Source: Anas platyrhynchos (lineage: Eukaryota > Chordata > Aves > Anseriformes > Anatidae). From it: a DNA stretch of 64,000 nucleotides. The stretch lies in assembly GCF_047663525.1 (NCBI RefSeq), contig NC_092591.1:46043501-46107500 (forward strand). Direction: 5' to 3'. Shown piece by piece: positions 1 to 13,800 of this stretch. How positions within the stretch are numbered: the stretch's first letter is position 1; the number at the start of each line of letters is the position of its first letter. Both the position numbers and the translations under genes were made by a program. A model generated the notes under the pieces. That model was not told where the DNA came from. It saw nothing but the letters and a program-made list of their open reading frames with translations, and made no database searches.

Positions 1-1629
1 TCTACTCATATATGGAGGAGAAAAAAAAAAAAAAGATTCCAATTAATACCAAGTCAGATGTTTTATTTTCCAGCATTTTAAAGTTGCACCTGCTAAAGCA
101 GAGTGCTGTGTTGCAGAATGCTTTATATCGCATAAATGGAGCAGGAACTGTTTTTGCCATTAGGGGTGGATTATTGTAACAGTAGTTTCCTGATGACATC
201 ATAGCAAATTCCAGCTGCCCAAACAGTTATTTTCCAGAAGAGGTTATCTGTAGTGCACTTGCACAAAATTACACTTAAAAGGACACTCACAGTTCCCTTA
301 GGATTTATAACCCAGACCTTTGTCAAATCCTTAGTGAACACCAAATCCTTTGCGGTAAGTGTGGCCCCTGCTGTAACTTCTGGTTCTGGATTAAACAAAA
401 ACAGGGCAGCAGAAACCAAAGCCTGCAGTGCGAGTTTCCTGTCGTGAAGGGGTGGTAAAATGGCTCTGAGATGTTTTTCCTTCTGGAGAATTTTTCAGCT
501 GGTGACATAAAGATAAGGGCATACAGCTTGTGGTACCCTACCTGCAATGACACGCTTCTCCCTGTAGAGAGGAGCTTTAGGAAGCCATGGGTAGCCAAAG
601 AGCAGAAGAGGATGGTGGTTTAGAAACTGGCTTAAGGGAGCAGAGATTCATTTTTGTGGGGGATGTTATCCTCCTTTGTTTGGGGCTAGGCAAGAAGAAA
701 TGAAATCAATAGGAGTTTGCTAGGAGCTGGGAAAGAGGATCTGTGAAAGCCCAGGAAAGTGTTTCATCTCTACCACAGCAGAAAAAAGAGAGGTAGAAAC
801 CCACTCTCCTGGGCTCCTGTTCTCCTGCCTAAAATCATATGGGCTGTGAGATAATCTTGGTGTCTCTGAAGGCTAGCTGAAGATTGATGTGTTTTCCATT
901 TCCAGATGACTCAGTATTCCAAAAGGGCTGGGTGGCTCGTGTGATGGCATCAATGCAATGCCTGCAGAGCTGCTAGAGGCAGCAGAAACTTACAACAATC
1001 ATGTTGGGGGCTTTCAAATGGTAAACTGAGTATGCTGAATATTCCCTCGACCTTGGGGACTTTGCATTTTATTTCATTTCCCAGAACGTCTTTAATGCAC
1101 AGATTTATACATCTCTCCTAGGGTAAATCTTGGTTGATTACTGTTGTTTGTTTTTAAACAACAGTAGCCTAATTGTTTAGACAAGCTCTTTAGGTAATAT
1201 CTTGAAGGCTGCATTAGAAATTATAATGCCTAGTCACATCATTCACGGGGTATTTCCCAGACTTTAAGGAAGACTTCATTAATACGGAGTCAGACATTTC
1301 TGGCAATTGCTGTATTTGAAACACATGTTAATACACATTTAATGAAGAATTCACAATTCTATCATTGACTCTTAGATAAATGTTGTAGGAAGACAATTAA
1401 GTCTTGGAGTTTTACCAGTTTGTTGGATCCTAAGAACATCAAATAACTCTTCTCTGCCAAATTTTCTAGCAAATTACAGTATTCTGCAGGGATTTCTAAT
1501 AACATGTTGTTCCAAGGCTCATTTAATTTTAATAATAATTTCTCTTAGCTTGGCTAATCTATGTATGTTGAAAGTATCATACAGTTTTTAGTGGAGCTTC
1601 ACAACGCACCCGTAAATTGAATAGCTTAG

Positions 1630-1812
1630 CGTTATCGTGCTCTCTGCAGGAGGGAGAGCGGCAGCGGCGGAGGAAGCTGGCAGATAAGCTGCTTGTTGGA
1701 TCCGGGGTCTTCCAGCTCGCTGGTCATTCATTTCTCCTGCACTCATTGATTATCTGCTCCTAGTTATCAATGCATAAGAGCCTGCGAAATCGAGACCCCT
1801 GATGCAAATCTC
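1630..1812. promoter_or_regulatory. Candidate conserved enhancer with GATA and POU octamer motifs
   Basis: Within about 180 bp there is a consensus GATA site (AGATAAG at 1682-1688), reverse GATA cores (TTATC) near 1633, 1750 and 1764, and a perfect octamer ATGCAAAT at 1802-1809. The stretch is locally more GC-rich and complex than its AT-rich surroundings (a GCAGCGGCGG run near 1661). I infer a regulatory element from motif density only; it could also be an untranslated first exon. Confidence 0.25.
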
Positions 1813-3477
1813 TCAAACACTAATTCACCATTTTCTTTCATTGTTTTATTCTCAATGTTCATGTGCAGGGTAGGCCCCCCTCCTTTTCCTACAAATTTCT
1901 GCTTTTACCCAAGTCTTCCATCTACTCATTGGCATTGCTTTGCTTTCCCGTTTATTTCTCTGAAGGCTTGTGTTAGGTTCTGTTAGCTTTCATTGTTTTT
2001 GGTCTCCCAGAGTCTTGCAGGAATGTTCTGCGCTACCATTCATATATATCCAAAGTATATCCAGCGCAGCCATCTTCTCTTGGGAGTACATCTTCAGGTT
2101 CATGACTTTTCAGACCCCTTTAATAACAACATAGGCCCTTGTGAGCTGTTCCCCTGAGGCGAACGTTGAGGTACCAGTCTTAACTTTTCCCTATCCCTTG
2201 TTTTGAGGATGTTTTGAAGTGATGGAAGCACGTTCAAAAGATTAGCTTTGTTTGCTGACAGTACCTCAATTTCATCCCAGACAATCTGTGATGAAAATAC
2301 TTTTCTCCTTTCTAATCCATTGTTACAATAATTACAAGCAGCGGATCGATAGCAGGAAGTATAGAATTGGAAGTGTTACTTCAGGTCTTAGGCCACAAAT
2401 TGATCTGCTTGTCAACGCGTAAGTAAGTGCTGTATCAACACATATTTCAAAGATTGGAGGGCATGCTGAAGTGTAATAGCGATGGGCTGAAGGAAGGAGA
2501 AAAATAATTTGTTTTATGCAAGTGTATTAACTCTTTACAGCCCAAATTTACACAATCTTGCTCTTCTCATCTATGTTTTGTACTCATGTTGCATCAGTAA
2601 TTTCTGACTATTGACCCATTTGGCTCCAGTAATGTACAGGATTATCTGGATCATAATGACTGCTTGAATTAGGAGGAACCAACAGTATTACACATGATCC
2701 AATGTAAGTCTCATAATTGTCAAAGTATCACAGCATTTGTGTGGCAGATATTCTAATCCAAGCCAGTTATTGAGCAAAATTAATTTTTCTTAGGGAAATA
2801 AAGGCAACACCACAAGACCTTCATATCATAAGTTTTTTGAATCTCCTTGGACAACTGATGACTGTTACAACTCTGTGTGGTGGCTACACCATAACTATGT
2901 GCTCTGAAGAACAGAGAGGAAAGAAACCCAGAAATTATGGAATTCTTCAGAGGAAGAAACATGTTAGAAATTGATAGGTTCGTTTTTTTCCCCCAGAAAG
3001 TAAGAAACATGGTATTGTGAGATCACTTTTTCCTCTTAATGGAAAGAAGCGTGGTAGTTGTACTACTATGGGCACGCTGAGGTTTTAGAAGCTGCATGCA
3101 CCACTGCTCAGCTCGTTTTGTGGTATTTTATAAGCCATTAGAAAGATTGAAAAAAAGTTGTCTGTCTCTGAAGAATGTGTCCTTTTATATCTTTGAGAAA
3201 TGAACTTTGTGGTGGCTCAGAAGTAGCATACTTAAGAGGCCAGTTTCATTTCTGGGAATGCTTATCAGGTACATGCAGTGACTCCTGAGGAAGAATATTT
3301 TGGTTCCTCTCTTCCTAATGCTAGGAGGTACTGCAGGGAGAGGTTTGGGGGATTGTTATCTGTTCTTCTTCAGATAAGGGCTACTACTTTTTTCTGACTA
3401 CTGAGTCGTTTGGATTTCTCTTGCCTGGGTAGAGATGAAGGCTTTTGACTGGACGTGAGTAGTGAGAAAAGTCATCA

Positions 3478-3690
3478 GAGAATCATAAGGTGGTTTGGAT
3501 TGGAAGGGACCTTGAAGACCATCTAATTCCAACCTCCACCAGCCCAAGTTGCCCAAAGCCCCATCCAGCCTGGCCTTGAATGCTTCCATGGATGGGGCAT
3601 CCACAGCTTCTCTGGGCAACCTGTGCCAGTGCCTCACCACCCTCTGAGTAAAGGTGGTGGTAATTCTCAGCTCTCAGCCACCAGTGAAAC
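3478..3690 (-). mobile_element. CR1 LINE 3' fragment, minus orientation
   Basis: The plus strand reads as the reverse complement of a CR1 3' end, with the familiar run from 'tggtttggattggaaggga' through 'gatggggcatccacagc' to 'cctgtgccagtgcctcacc'. The minus-strand translation contains the usual CR1 terminal peptide pattern RHWHRLPREAVDAPS...FKARLDGALGNL. It is truncated at its 5' end and inactive. Confidence 0.9.
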
Positions 3691-4665
3691 CTCATCAGCC
3701 AGTTATAATTAGCTTGATTATTTAATTACTTTTCCAGCACTAAGAAAAGGTATTGCCTCACAGTGGAGAATTGGGGGGGAAACTGCAGGTGTCTCTTAGC
3801 CGAATGAGGAGGCTTTTTGTAGTCTAGCCTGTTGTTGATACAGCAGTGTTTCCAGCTGTGATGCTTCCTTGCTGCCAAGTAATAGTAAATAGCTTTATAA
3901 ATCATAGCAATGCTTGTACTGTCTGGGTACAGCTGACTGCTTTTTGACTCGAGCTGGTATACATATGCTTATTCTCATAGATCAAAGTTAATCGTTAATA
4001 TTTCTGTAAAAGGAATAGATTCAGAAAAGGAAGAATAAACACTTTTGAAGTGTTTCATCTTCAAACTCTGGATTTCATTCCTCACTTAAGGCATACACAG
4101 CTCTGTTTAAATTATACTTTTATTTTTTTCCAAGGCTCCCTTCAGAACTAGCAGTCAGTAGCCATGGCCTGAGCAACCTCAGTATCAGCGCATGTATGTT
4201 TACCTTAGGCAAGGAAATGTACACTGCTGCTATATGTGCTGCCTACAGGCAAAGCTCACAGGGCTGGAGAGAAGTAATGATGTCTCCTGGTGCTGACATT
4301 TGCAGCCTGAAGCCCTGCAGAGTTTTGCTGTGTGCTGCTGGCATTTCTAAGAGGGGATGGATATAGGAAGCTGTAGGTATGTCATTGGCTTCTTGTACAG
4401 CTGCAAAAAATAGTTTGCTGTAAAAGCTTAAGAGTGTAGGCTGGACGAGGCAGGGCTATGATAGCTCATGAGGGTGAAGAAAAAGAAGAATACATCTGAT
4501 GTGGTGCATTGCATTGAGTTGTTTCTGATTAAAGAATCCTTTGTCTCTATAGGCACTAACTTGTGACGAGAATCAAAATAGCGTTTACTAAAAATAAATA
4601 TTTTTGCTAATAAATACAGGCAAAAATTAGCCTATTTGTTATCCTTATATTCAAAGCATATCAAG

Positions 4666-4821
4666 ATGGAACTGAAGAGGAATCCTGGCAGAGCTTCTCG
4701 TCCGGCTTCAGCTGCAATCCGGGTGACTGACTTGAGTTGGCGAGGTAACCTAAATCCCCGTCCGCTGATTAAGGGTGGTGGAGAGCTACTTATGGATGAA
4801 TACCTTTCCCCCAGGAAACTG
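4666..4821 (+). CDS. LRRC56: LRRC56 coding exon 1 (start codon)
   Basis: ATG at 4666 follows TCAAG; the exon ends at CTG before the donor GTGAGT (4822), phase 0. It encodes residues 1-52. The conserved pieces are MELKR at the start, RVTDLSWRGNLNPRP and MDEYLSPRKL, which match the human N-terminus (MELGW, RVRELSWQGLHNPCP, VEEYLSPARL). This start is chosen because the human protein also begins MEL and no upstream in-frame ATG continues the similarity. Confidence 0.93.
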
Positions 4822-7800
4822 GTGAGTAGACATCCAACGATTTAAAGAGAAAAAGGAAACTGGCATATAAAGAGCTCTATTAACATAACCTTCCAGCAGC
4901 TCTTGTGATGATTGCAGATTGTCGCATATTTGACAGACTTCTGCATAAAGTAGGTTCTGTCTTATGGAAATTTATCAAATGTTTGTCCTCCTTTCTCCTT
5001 GTTTCATATAAAAATATGCCCAGCGTGAATGCTACTGTCTTTATTGCCAGTTTTCTTGAATCAGCGTGAAAAAAAGTATCAGTAGTACAATTATAATTTA
5101 AAACAGATCTTGTTAATGCTGTCTGAAGTACCTTGAATGTTAGCATTAGAAAAAGCTTCTTACATGAATCTTGTTCTACAGATTGAAAATGTAACTTTAA
5201 AAGGACAACTTTTTTTTCTGAATTAGTAAAATCCTCTGTCCTGCTAAGAAGCCAATTAAAATATTCTGCAAGTGTTGTAAACATTTTCTATATTTATCAA
5301 AGTGTGAGGTTTCAAAGTGCATTTAAAAGCTGTGTTCCGTTTTGACAAGGGGAAAATTATTTTGGCATGCAGCTTGTTGAATGAGAGTAATGTGTGGAAA
5401 TGTCTAGTAAAGGAAGATCTTCTTGTATGTTGTGCTGTACTTGCTCAGGACTAATTAAGAGTGGAATCCTTTGGGAGCTAAAAGCTGAGTTGTAACCTTT
5501 CTTGTTCCTGCAAGAGGGATGGAGAGCTACGAGCAGAAGGTAAAAGGGAGAAGCTGCAGCTTTCCATGCTGCAGAACTGTGTAGAAATTTGTGAAACATG
5601 GAGGGGGTCAAGGCTGTGTTTCAGATGCTCCCAGAGACTGGGGTGGTGTTCACTGCATCCATAACCCTCTGTGCATTCACATCCTGCAGGGGCTGTGTTC
5701 CAGCTGATGTCTCAAACAGCAGGTTTACTTACATGCCTTCCTAGACATTCGCCGATCACAATTTTGACTCTGCACTGGAGCTTAGATAGGAAGTTGTTCT
5801 CAGAATCTCTCTTCTCTTGGTACCTAACTATTTTCCTAAGCAAATCACTTTCTGTAGAGTATGTAGAGTATTTTAAACTCTCTCTAAATAAAATACAGCC
5901 TATGACCTTACGATCTATCCCATTCACTTTCCTTTGGCCAATGTCAACCGCTGACAACTTCTTGGTCTTTTTTTAAAACTTGGCATGGAGTTTGACCAGT
6001 GTAATATGTTTGTGGCCTACAATACCCTGTATAAATCCAATAGGAAGTTCTCAGATTAGTCTGTTTTCTTAGGGCATGAACCAAAGCCCATTAGAGTAAC
6101 CAAAACAGCTGTCCTTTGACTTCCATAAACTCTGAATTAAGCCCTTAGAAAGTTCTTTAGTTGGTAGTGTTTTTTTTTTCCCTTTCTGGAGCTGTGCCGC
6201 TTTTAGTTCACAGTAAATTGTAAGCAGAAAAGCATGCTAAGTCAGTGTTACCCAGTTTGTTATTTTGTCATGTTTCATTTTTTATACAGATCAGAAGTTA
6301 AATTCTCCTCCAATTCTAGCCTTTTTCTTAGTAAATGAAAGCAAATCTTTACGATTCATGTAATAAATTACCTCTTGAACTTAATCGGGTCTTGCCACTT
6401 TAAGATTGTGCATATTAACATTTGTAAGGGATTCACTTAAAAGACTTTTAAATGGCTGCATACTGTCCGAGTAATTTTTCTGGACACAGTTATCTCCTGG
6501 CCCTGGAACCTGACATTTGTGTTGGCATAGCCGGGATACTTCCTGTTGAGAGGAGAAATTATATGCCATTGTCAAGGAAACATTAACAATGTTTATAGCT
6601 TGTTTTAATAACATTTCCAATTTATCTATTCTTTGACCTTTATGTTGATCAAATTGAGACTGCTGCTTCCATAAATTTACTTCCTCTGCACTTTCAAATG
6701 TAAAAATAGAGATACTTTTCAAACACTTCAATCTGGGAAAAAAAAAAAAAATCACGTGCGTATTTTTAAAGGAACCACATGCCATTGATAAGCAAATGGT
6801 TTGAAAGGATGTTTTGCTTGAATCAACACACTTACAATATCTTCTTGGTTGTCTTTCAGTTGTGAATATTTTAAAGTTATTGATTGTTTTCACTGAAGTG
6901 CTCTAAGAAGGAGCTAATAGATTTTTAAAATACATGCTCATTAAAGTTAAATTACTTCACATTCAGATAAGGACATAGCCCTGTCTGTACCTGCATATTT
7001 TACTCATTTTGTCCTTTTTCCAGAGGGATAGCAGTAGCAGTCTCCATTTACTAAAGGAATTATTATTCTATGCTAGCAGTCTCAATTACTAAGGAATTTC
7101 AAAAAGGTGTGTGTGTATTCCTTCACCTTTTTTTCCAGTCGTCAGAGGAGAGCTTGGCCTTAAATGATTCCTTTATAAAAATGCTTTTTCCTTTCTTTTT
7201 TGCTGTGTTGAATGCCAAAGCACACGAGACAGACCACTACTCCAAAGCTTGCCCATTTTGCTCTTCTCCACAGCAGACTCACTGTGCTTCAATCTTACGC
7301 TTGTTCACAAATTCTGTGTGATTCCATATTCTAGTCAGGTTAATAACATCTTCTGTAGCTTTTTGCTTGCTAGTACCTCTCCTGCTGTGATGTCACACTG
7401 TGGCCTTTTGTGTTTGAATACTCTTCATCCAAGCTACAGGTCATTTGATGCAAGGGTTGGTATCATTAGCTGTTCTTTTTTATGCTTTCTGCCGGCATCA
7501 ATATCAATTTTCTGTTGTGCTGTTTAATCTTCATCTATATCAATAGTTGCTCTTGCTTTCCCATTTGTGCATGTGCTGTTAATATTTCCAGCTCCCTTCT
7601 TTACCTCTTCTTTGTGTTGTGCTTGTGTTATCATATGATACAGAACACTGTGATTCTCTGTGATGCTAGGGTGAGCAAATTTTTCCCCATTTTCCCTTTA
7701 TTCTGAAAACTGGGTATTAATGGAGAATATACTGCAATTAATTTTCAATTTTATTGAGGTTGTGGAATAGATTTCTCATTAAGTATGGAGGAACTGAAAT

Positions 7801-10800
7801 TAAGAGTTCCACCTGTCTTGACTCAGATTTTTAACTATTAACCCTCCTATCTGTTCTCAGTATTTTGCAAAGGAAGGCTCTTTTCCTGACTTCCACAAGA
7901 AGTATTCAACTTCTCAGATTAAACTCATCTTACAGGGTAAAATGATCTTCCAGATAGTGTCACGTTATCAAAAGTAATCGCTTCCATTCCTGAACTTGTC
8001 TTATCGTCATGGTTTGTATGTGATCTTTAGAGAACAAAGGAAACGTTCTTCTTATTTCGCTATTTATTGATCCTGCTCCAATTAATCATGTTTTTTAAAC
8101 TTAGGAACACGTGTTCGGAAGTGGTGTTTAGTTTTGTTGCTCAGGAGGCTAGGGTGTATTTCATATGGTATGCACTCATCCTCATGGGGAGAAGAAAATC
8201 CTGGAGGGTCCTGGAACAACAGATTGGATTCTTACTGAAATGACTCAATCATTTCCTTTTTTTCCTTGGCAGAAAGTTTTCCTCGCAGTTGTAAGCTAAA
8301 TGAATTTGAGAAGAAACTGGAATCAAGGGAGCAAGAGCAAAATTTTGCTAATTTTTCTTACATGGAGTCAACAAGATGGACCTAACTGATTTAATTTGGA
8401 TCTTCTGACTCCTTCCTTACAATTGGGTAACCATTTAAAACTAACGTAAAAAAAAAAAAAAAAAAAAAAGCTTCAAAGGGACCTCTGGAGGTCTTCTACT
8501 TCAACCTTCTACTACAAGCACAGCTAGTTTCAAAACTAGATCAGATTGCTCAAGGTAGTAGAAAACATAATATTGTGAATAGGAAAGAAGCCACAAAGCC
8601 TCATTTAGTTTCAGACCTTTCCTTTGGACTGTCCTTCCTAACTACCTTTACTACAGTGAAGGCTTGTACATGAGAGTGCTCATCCTGCTACTTAAATTCC
8701 CATGTTTTATGTACAAATTATCACATTAGCAGTCTTTACGTACACATATGCATGCCTGTTGTAACAAACAGATTTTCGTTTGCATATAGTAGCAGCTGCT
8801 CAGCTAACAAAATTACAGAACAGAGCTTTGACTTCTGAGTGGTGACACTACATTGAAATAATGTTTGCAGCCACTTGCTGTGCACCTAATTGCTAGATAG
8901 GAGTAAGAATTAATATCAGTGTATGGTATATCCATGTGAGGGAAAGTAAATCCTTAAACAAATTTGTAGCAAAAATTGATGTTAGGACTATCTCCCCTCT
9001 TACGTTTGTGATAGTTAGACAGAGATTGCTTAGCAACCTGTAGCATCGGACCCTTAATGGTGATTTTTAAAAAAAAGGTGTCACTACTGTGAACCCCCAG
9101 CATGGGTCAGGAACTGGACTGTTGATGGCAGAACAAGACAGGGATGGCAGGGATCTTGTCCCTTGAGCACACAGAACCATTTCCATGACGTGGGGGCTTC
9201 AGTATGGGAGAAAAGACATCTTTATTGATCCATCCATCAACAATTAAACTTCACAATTCTTATCCTCATCTACCCTTTTTGTACTAGCCAAGAAGATTCC
9301 CAAGAAGAATTCACAGACTGCATGCCAGGCTAATCTCTTCATCTGAGCCGGGAAAAGTGTGTCCTTCTATGTATATGCAGAAAGCAGTGAAATAAAGCTA
9401 AATATTGTAATTACAGGCATCTGCAACATGTAACCATTTCTAAAGGAAGATTATATGTAGGACCACAGAGAAGTTCTGTTCCCTTTCATTGAAAATCTCT
9501 TGACTTGGAAATACTTAAAACCTCATTAATGGCCTAGTAATTTTCTTCTCAGAAGAAATACGTTGTTGTACTTGTAGCAACATTTATTTATTTTATTTTT
9601 TGTGCAGGAAGAGATTATACTTGGATTGGGAATTAGAAATAAAATCCTTGTAAAAGCAATGAATGCATGAATCGACATGAATCTAGTATTTGCATACAGG
9701 TGTAGTATTAAAAGAAAATAAGCTCACCACTCAGGAATTCCTGTGCTAGCCAAATTAACCAAGATCAGCAAAATAAACGCACAGCTGGAAATGCTTCTCT
9801 GACAGCTGCACGCAACATGCTCTTCAGCAACATATCTACTTTTCTTAGAGTATGTGAAAAATCTGGGGAAGAGCGAAGAAATCAGCTGTATACACCAGCT
9901 TTAATTGAACAGATATTATTTGCCAATTAAGGAATTTACAGAGAGGTGCAAGTGGGACTTGAACCGGATTTCCCTGCATCCCCAAGTGCCTATTCTGCCA
10001 GTTGGGAAGCTCTGCAAACACAGAAACATTTTTCACTTACGTTTTTTCACAGAATACTTATGTCTTTTCTTGTCAGTCAGAAGAAAAGCTTTCCAAACAT
10101 GCTCTCCAGTTAGATATTGGCCAGACATTTTGCACAATGAGAAAGGTTTGTGAGCAGTTAAGGAGTTGCTTCATAAAATACTGGCAAAATTATTTACCAA
10201 TAGCTTTTGCATGATCTCATGGAAAAGAGTTTTCCTCCTATTTTGAAGGAGGTACAGAAACGTAAAGTGAACTTTGTCCATCTTTGTTTCGCTTCTCATT
10301 TAGTCTTTGAAGAATTGTGCATTGCTTTGCCGTGGAAATCCATCCTTTCAAATAAGCAATTTTAGGGTGGAGTGTAACACTCGCTGCACAGAATCAAGTT
10401 GTCAGGCCACAAGAAAGACTTTGGTATTTGATTCTTCAGAAAGCATCTGCCTTCTCCGTCTAACCAATGCTCACCTTAGTAGGCAGGTGGCAGGCAGAAC
10501 TCTCTCTGGACTCGAGCAATCAACCTGAAATTATAACTCATTTTTTCCAGGCATTTTTCTGCTGTAAAATAACTGCGTGTATCCAGTTCTCTGCCTAGAG
10601 TAGATCCTCGGTCCCTTGCTGCAGCTGTAAACAACACAAGAAATCCCTAGATGGCACAGCGCCTTCATGTCTGTAAGCATTCCTGCAGCACAGGCAGGGA
10701 AACCTTCTGTCGCTGGCTGTCAAAACAGCCTGTGGAGCTTTGGGCAGGCGGTCAGGACTTGAAGCCACAGTAGGACACTTCTGAATTAGGGCAGGAGCTT

Positions 10801-13800
10801 GTCCTAGACCTGGCACAGTCCTAGGAGTGAAGAGCTGCTCAGTGCCTTTGCACCACTTCTACTCACATGGTGCCAGACATCTCTCTGTCCAAGCAGCTCA
10901 TCCTTGTCAGTGTGTTTGGCTGGGATTTTTTTACAACCTAATAGCAGTAAAATTCCTCCCAAATATCCTTCCTTTTAGATTTTGCTGCAAGTTCCCGTGC
11001 TTTGACATTAAACAGCAGTATAAAAAGGAGATCCTTATTATTTTTTTATTTTAAATGTTTCCATGTCCTTGCCTTAATCTCTTCCATTCCCAGTGCCAGA
11101 ATTTTAGCTATGACATCCGAGACCTGTCCAGCTGCACCAGCGTGCCAAGAAAGGGGTCTGGGGAGTGGGAACGCCCTAACTGCCCACCCCAGGAGCTGCT
11201 CACCACTCAGCCTTCTCTTGAACTGCTGCCCTGGCCTTCTGCTTGCCTACCAGCTTGCAGTCACACCTGGGGTTCTTGTGCTTCTAGTACCTTGAAAGGA
11301 GCTCATATCCTCAACCTGAGAGCTTTTCTTCTTTCCTTTTTTTTTCTTTCGAGAACCTCCTCAGCATCAGCAGGCAGAAGGACAGTGTTTTTCACGGAGG
11401 TGGTTGGAAAAGCAGACCAGGGAAGCGGAGGCTGTGAACACGTGGAGCCTGTTGCATCTGCTTAACACATGCTTCAAGCAGCTATCAATAGTTCAAAGGG
11501 CTGCTGGTGGCAGCTAATAACCTTTTACAGTGTTGGAGCAACAGCTCTGCTTGTTGCAGCACTAAATATTGATGCACTAAGGGACTCCTCTCTCAGCCAG
11601 GGGGGAAAGTACAAATAAAGGGTGGATCTGGAAGAGGAAAAGGAGAAAAAAGACAGTAATCCCTAATAGAAAGCAAAAGAAGATGGAAATGTAGAAGAGA
11701 AGAGAATATAATCTTACACAGCTTTTATTCTTCAATTTTGAAAGAGGAGGACAAGGAGCAGAGCTGTATCTCTTGTGGTCAGAGCTGTGAAAGGAGGCTG
11801 TGTAGGATATTGCAGGGGGAAGGACGGCACAAAGGGTACTTGCAGAGAGCAAAGGAGAAAAGCAAAGGCCCCCCATGGTGCCAGGGCCTTCTGCTACTCT
11901 ACTGACAAAGTATATGACCCAAAGCTTATTACTTGTTCTGAGACCTCTTTCTGTTCTGTCTTTCAGGAAAGCAGGTACTCAGGCTACTTTGATGGGGATG
12001 AGGGAGGTGTTTTTTCAGGAGTTGGCTTTAATGACAATAAGTTTGCATCTAACTTCAGCAATTCGAGTGCATGGTTGTGTGCCAGGATGTCAGCTAGCTC
12101 TCATTTCTCATGTGCTGTCATGCTAAATGACAAACTGTCGTCTGCTGAAAAGAATTGCTGCAAAATACGGCTTGCAGTGAAGGACCTTGTGTTTACTTGG
12201 GGGAGAAAAGTGTAGCTGGTAAGCTTGCTGCTTTGGAAGAAGAAAAACAGTTCTTCTGGGGACCACACCTGGGGATAAAAAGTAAATTTTGGAATGCCAC
12301 TGAGCTCTGTCAAGTTTTCGCCTTAGACCTTTGTTTCTTATGCTCTAGTGTGGTGGCAAGAAAGTCCAGAAACTTTCTTAGGCTCAGCCTGCATAAAATC
12401 ACAGTGTAAAAATTCATATTAAAAGTAATTTTAAACACAATGTTTTAAAGGTGATTCAGAAGCAAATGAAGATTTTGGATAGTTCTGCTTCTGAGGAGTC
12501 TGATTCAAAGCCTCACAGAGGGAGCCAGGTTTTCAAGGAGGGCTGCTCAGCTGTTTCAGGAAACCATGCCCTTCTAAACTGTCATCTCAGCTCCACTCAG
12601 GCTGTTTTGGTCCTTTGTTTGTTAGGGGATGTGGAGCCATTTGGGTGAATGAAATTGCAGTCACTTGTGAGCAATACAAATTTTACTTGATGAGCGGGAA
12701 TGTTGCAACTGCCCTTTTTCCCTACAAAAATGAACTGGATGTTCTTGCGGTTATTTTTTCCTCCCCAAACTCATAAACAGAGGTGGTCCTACACACATTC
12801 TCTTCTAATGAATCATTTCCCCCTTATTAGTGTTGGTCTCCAGATGAAAACAAGCTAAAGTATGTTGTAACTTTCTAATAGTAAGAAAAATTATCTCCCA
12901 TAGGTAGAGATTATTTAACGTGAAGGAACAAAGTCATTCAACAGCATGGCAAAAGGCAGGTGACAATACGTCTTGCCACCTGTGTTCTTGGTTGTAATTC
13001 TGAGGAGAAACTCAACAAAATCAGCCATTTCTTTGAAGCAGACTTTTTTAGCTGTAAGTCCTAACTCTTCTGGCACAGAAAGGTGAAAATCTAGCAGCTG
13101 TATCACTATCTGTAGCCTCAGCTCTTTCAGGCAGTTACGGTGACCTAAAGCCTTGTTCTCATCTCTCTGGAGTATTTCAGACCCTTCCATGAACCAGTAA
13201 CCCATCAGGAAAAAGGGGCAGAGTTCCCTCCTGGCCTATTTAATTAAATTGGTTCAAGAAGGATTCACTGAGCACCCAAAGCTGATGCAAATGAAGCAGT
13301 GGGACATGTAGTGGGGAAGAAAGGAGGGAACAGGGGATGAGAGCAATCTTCTGGCAGTGGTAACACATGAGAGAGTTTCAACTGCTTGTGGAATTGTAGC
13401 CTGGGACCATAGGACTTCACTGCAGTTTTCATTGGCTGCCCTAGAGCTTCCCTCTCTCGTTTGTGAATAATTTCTGCTCGTTTCTGTCCTCATGCTAACC
13501 TTTGCCAAGTAGGTCACATCACTGAGTGGGCTCTCTCAGGCTTTTTCTTTGGAAAGTGGCATGCCAGGATTTTGGTTCAAGGCTCTCTCTATCATTTGTT
13601 GTGATTAAGCTAGAAAACAGGTAGTCTCAACTGACCCTATATTAAATATAGAGCAAAATCTGAATGTATGTGTCAATGCCAACTTCGGGATATTTAGGGA
13701 AAGAACCTGTGACAGTGAATTGCATTCACACACACCCTTGCTTTCTGCAGCAGTTGACCATATCACGAAGGTTTTGCAAAAACAAAAGGTTTTGGAGGCT

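Larger units (their letters stand above)
1..4665. other. Upstream / 5' flanking region of LRRC56 coding start
   Basis: No plus-strand coding exon is recognised here. It holds a CR1 fragment (about 3478-3690), a motif cluster at 1630-1810, and a doubtful minus-strand exon-like segment at 291-385. There is no CpG island next to the ATG, so the LRRC56 promoter and any 5' UTR exon probably lie upstream of the window or in this stretch but unrecognised. Just before the ATG, AG dinucleotides ending at 4656 and 4665 follow a T-rich run, so the first coding exon may itself start by splicing. Confidence 0.6.

Noticed and set aside
9950..10010. tRNA-like string
   Set aside because: The arms do not pair as a cloverleaf and there is no A/B box spacing of a working tRNA; a SINE relic is more likely.
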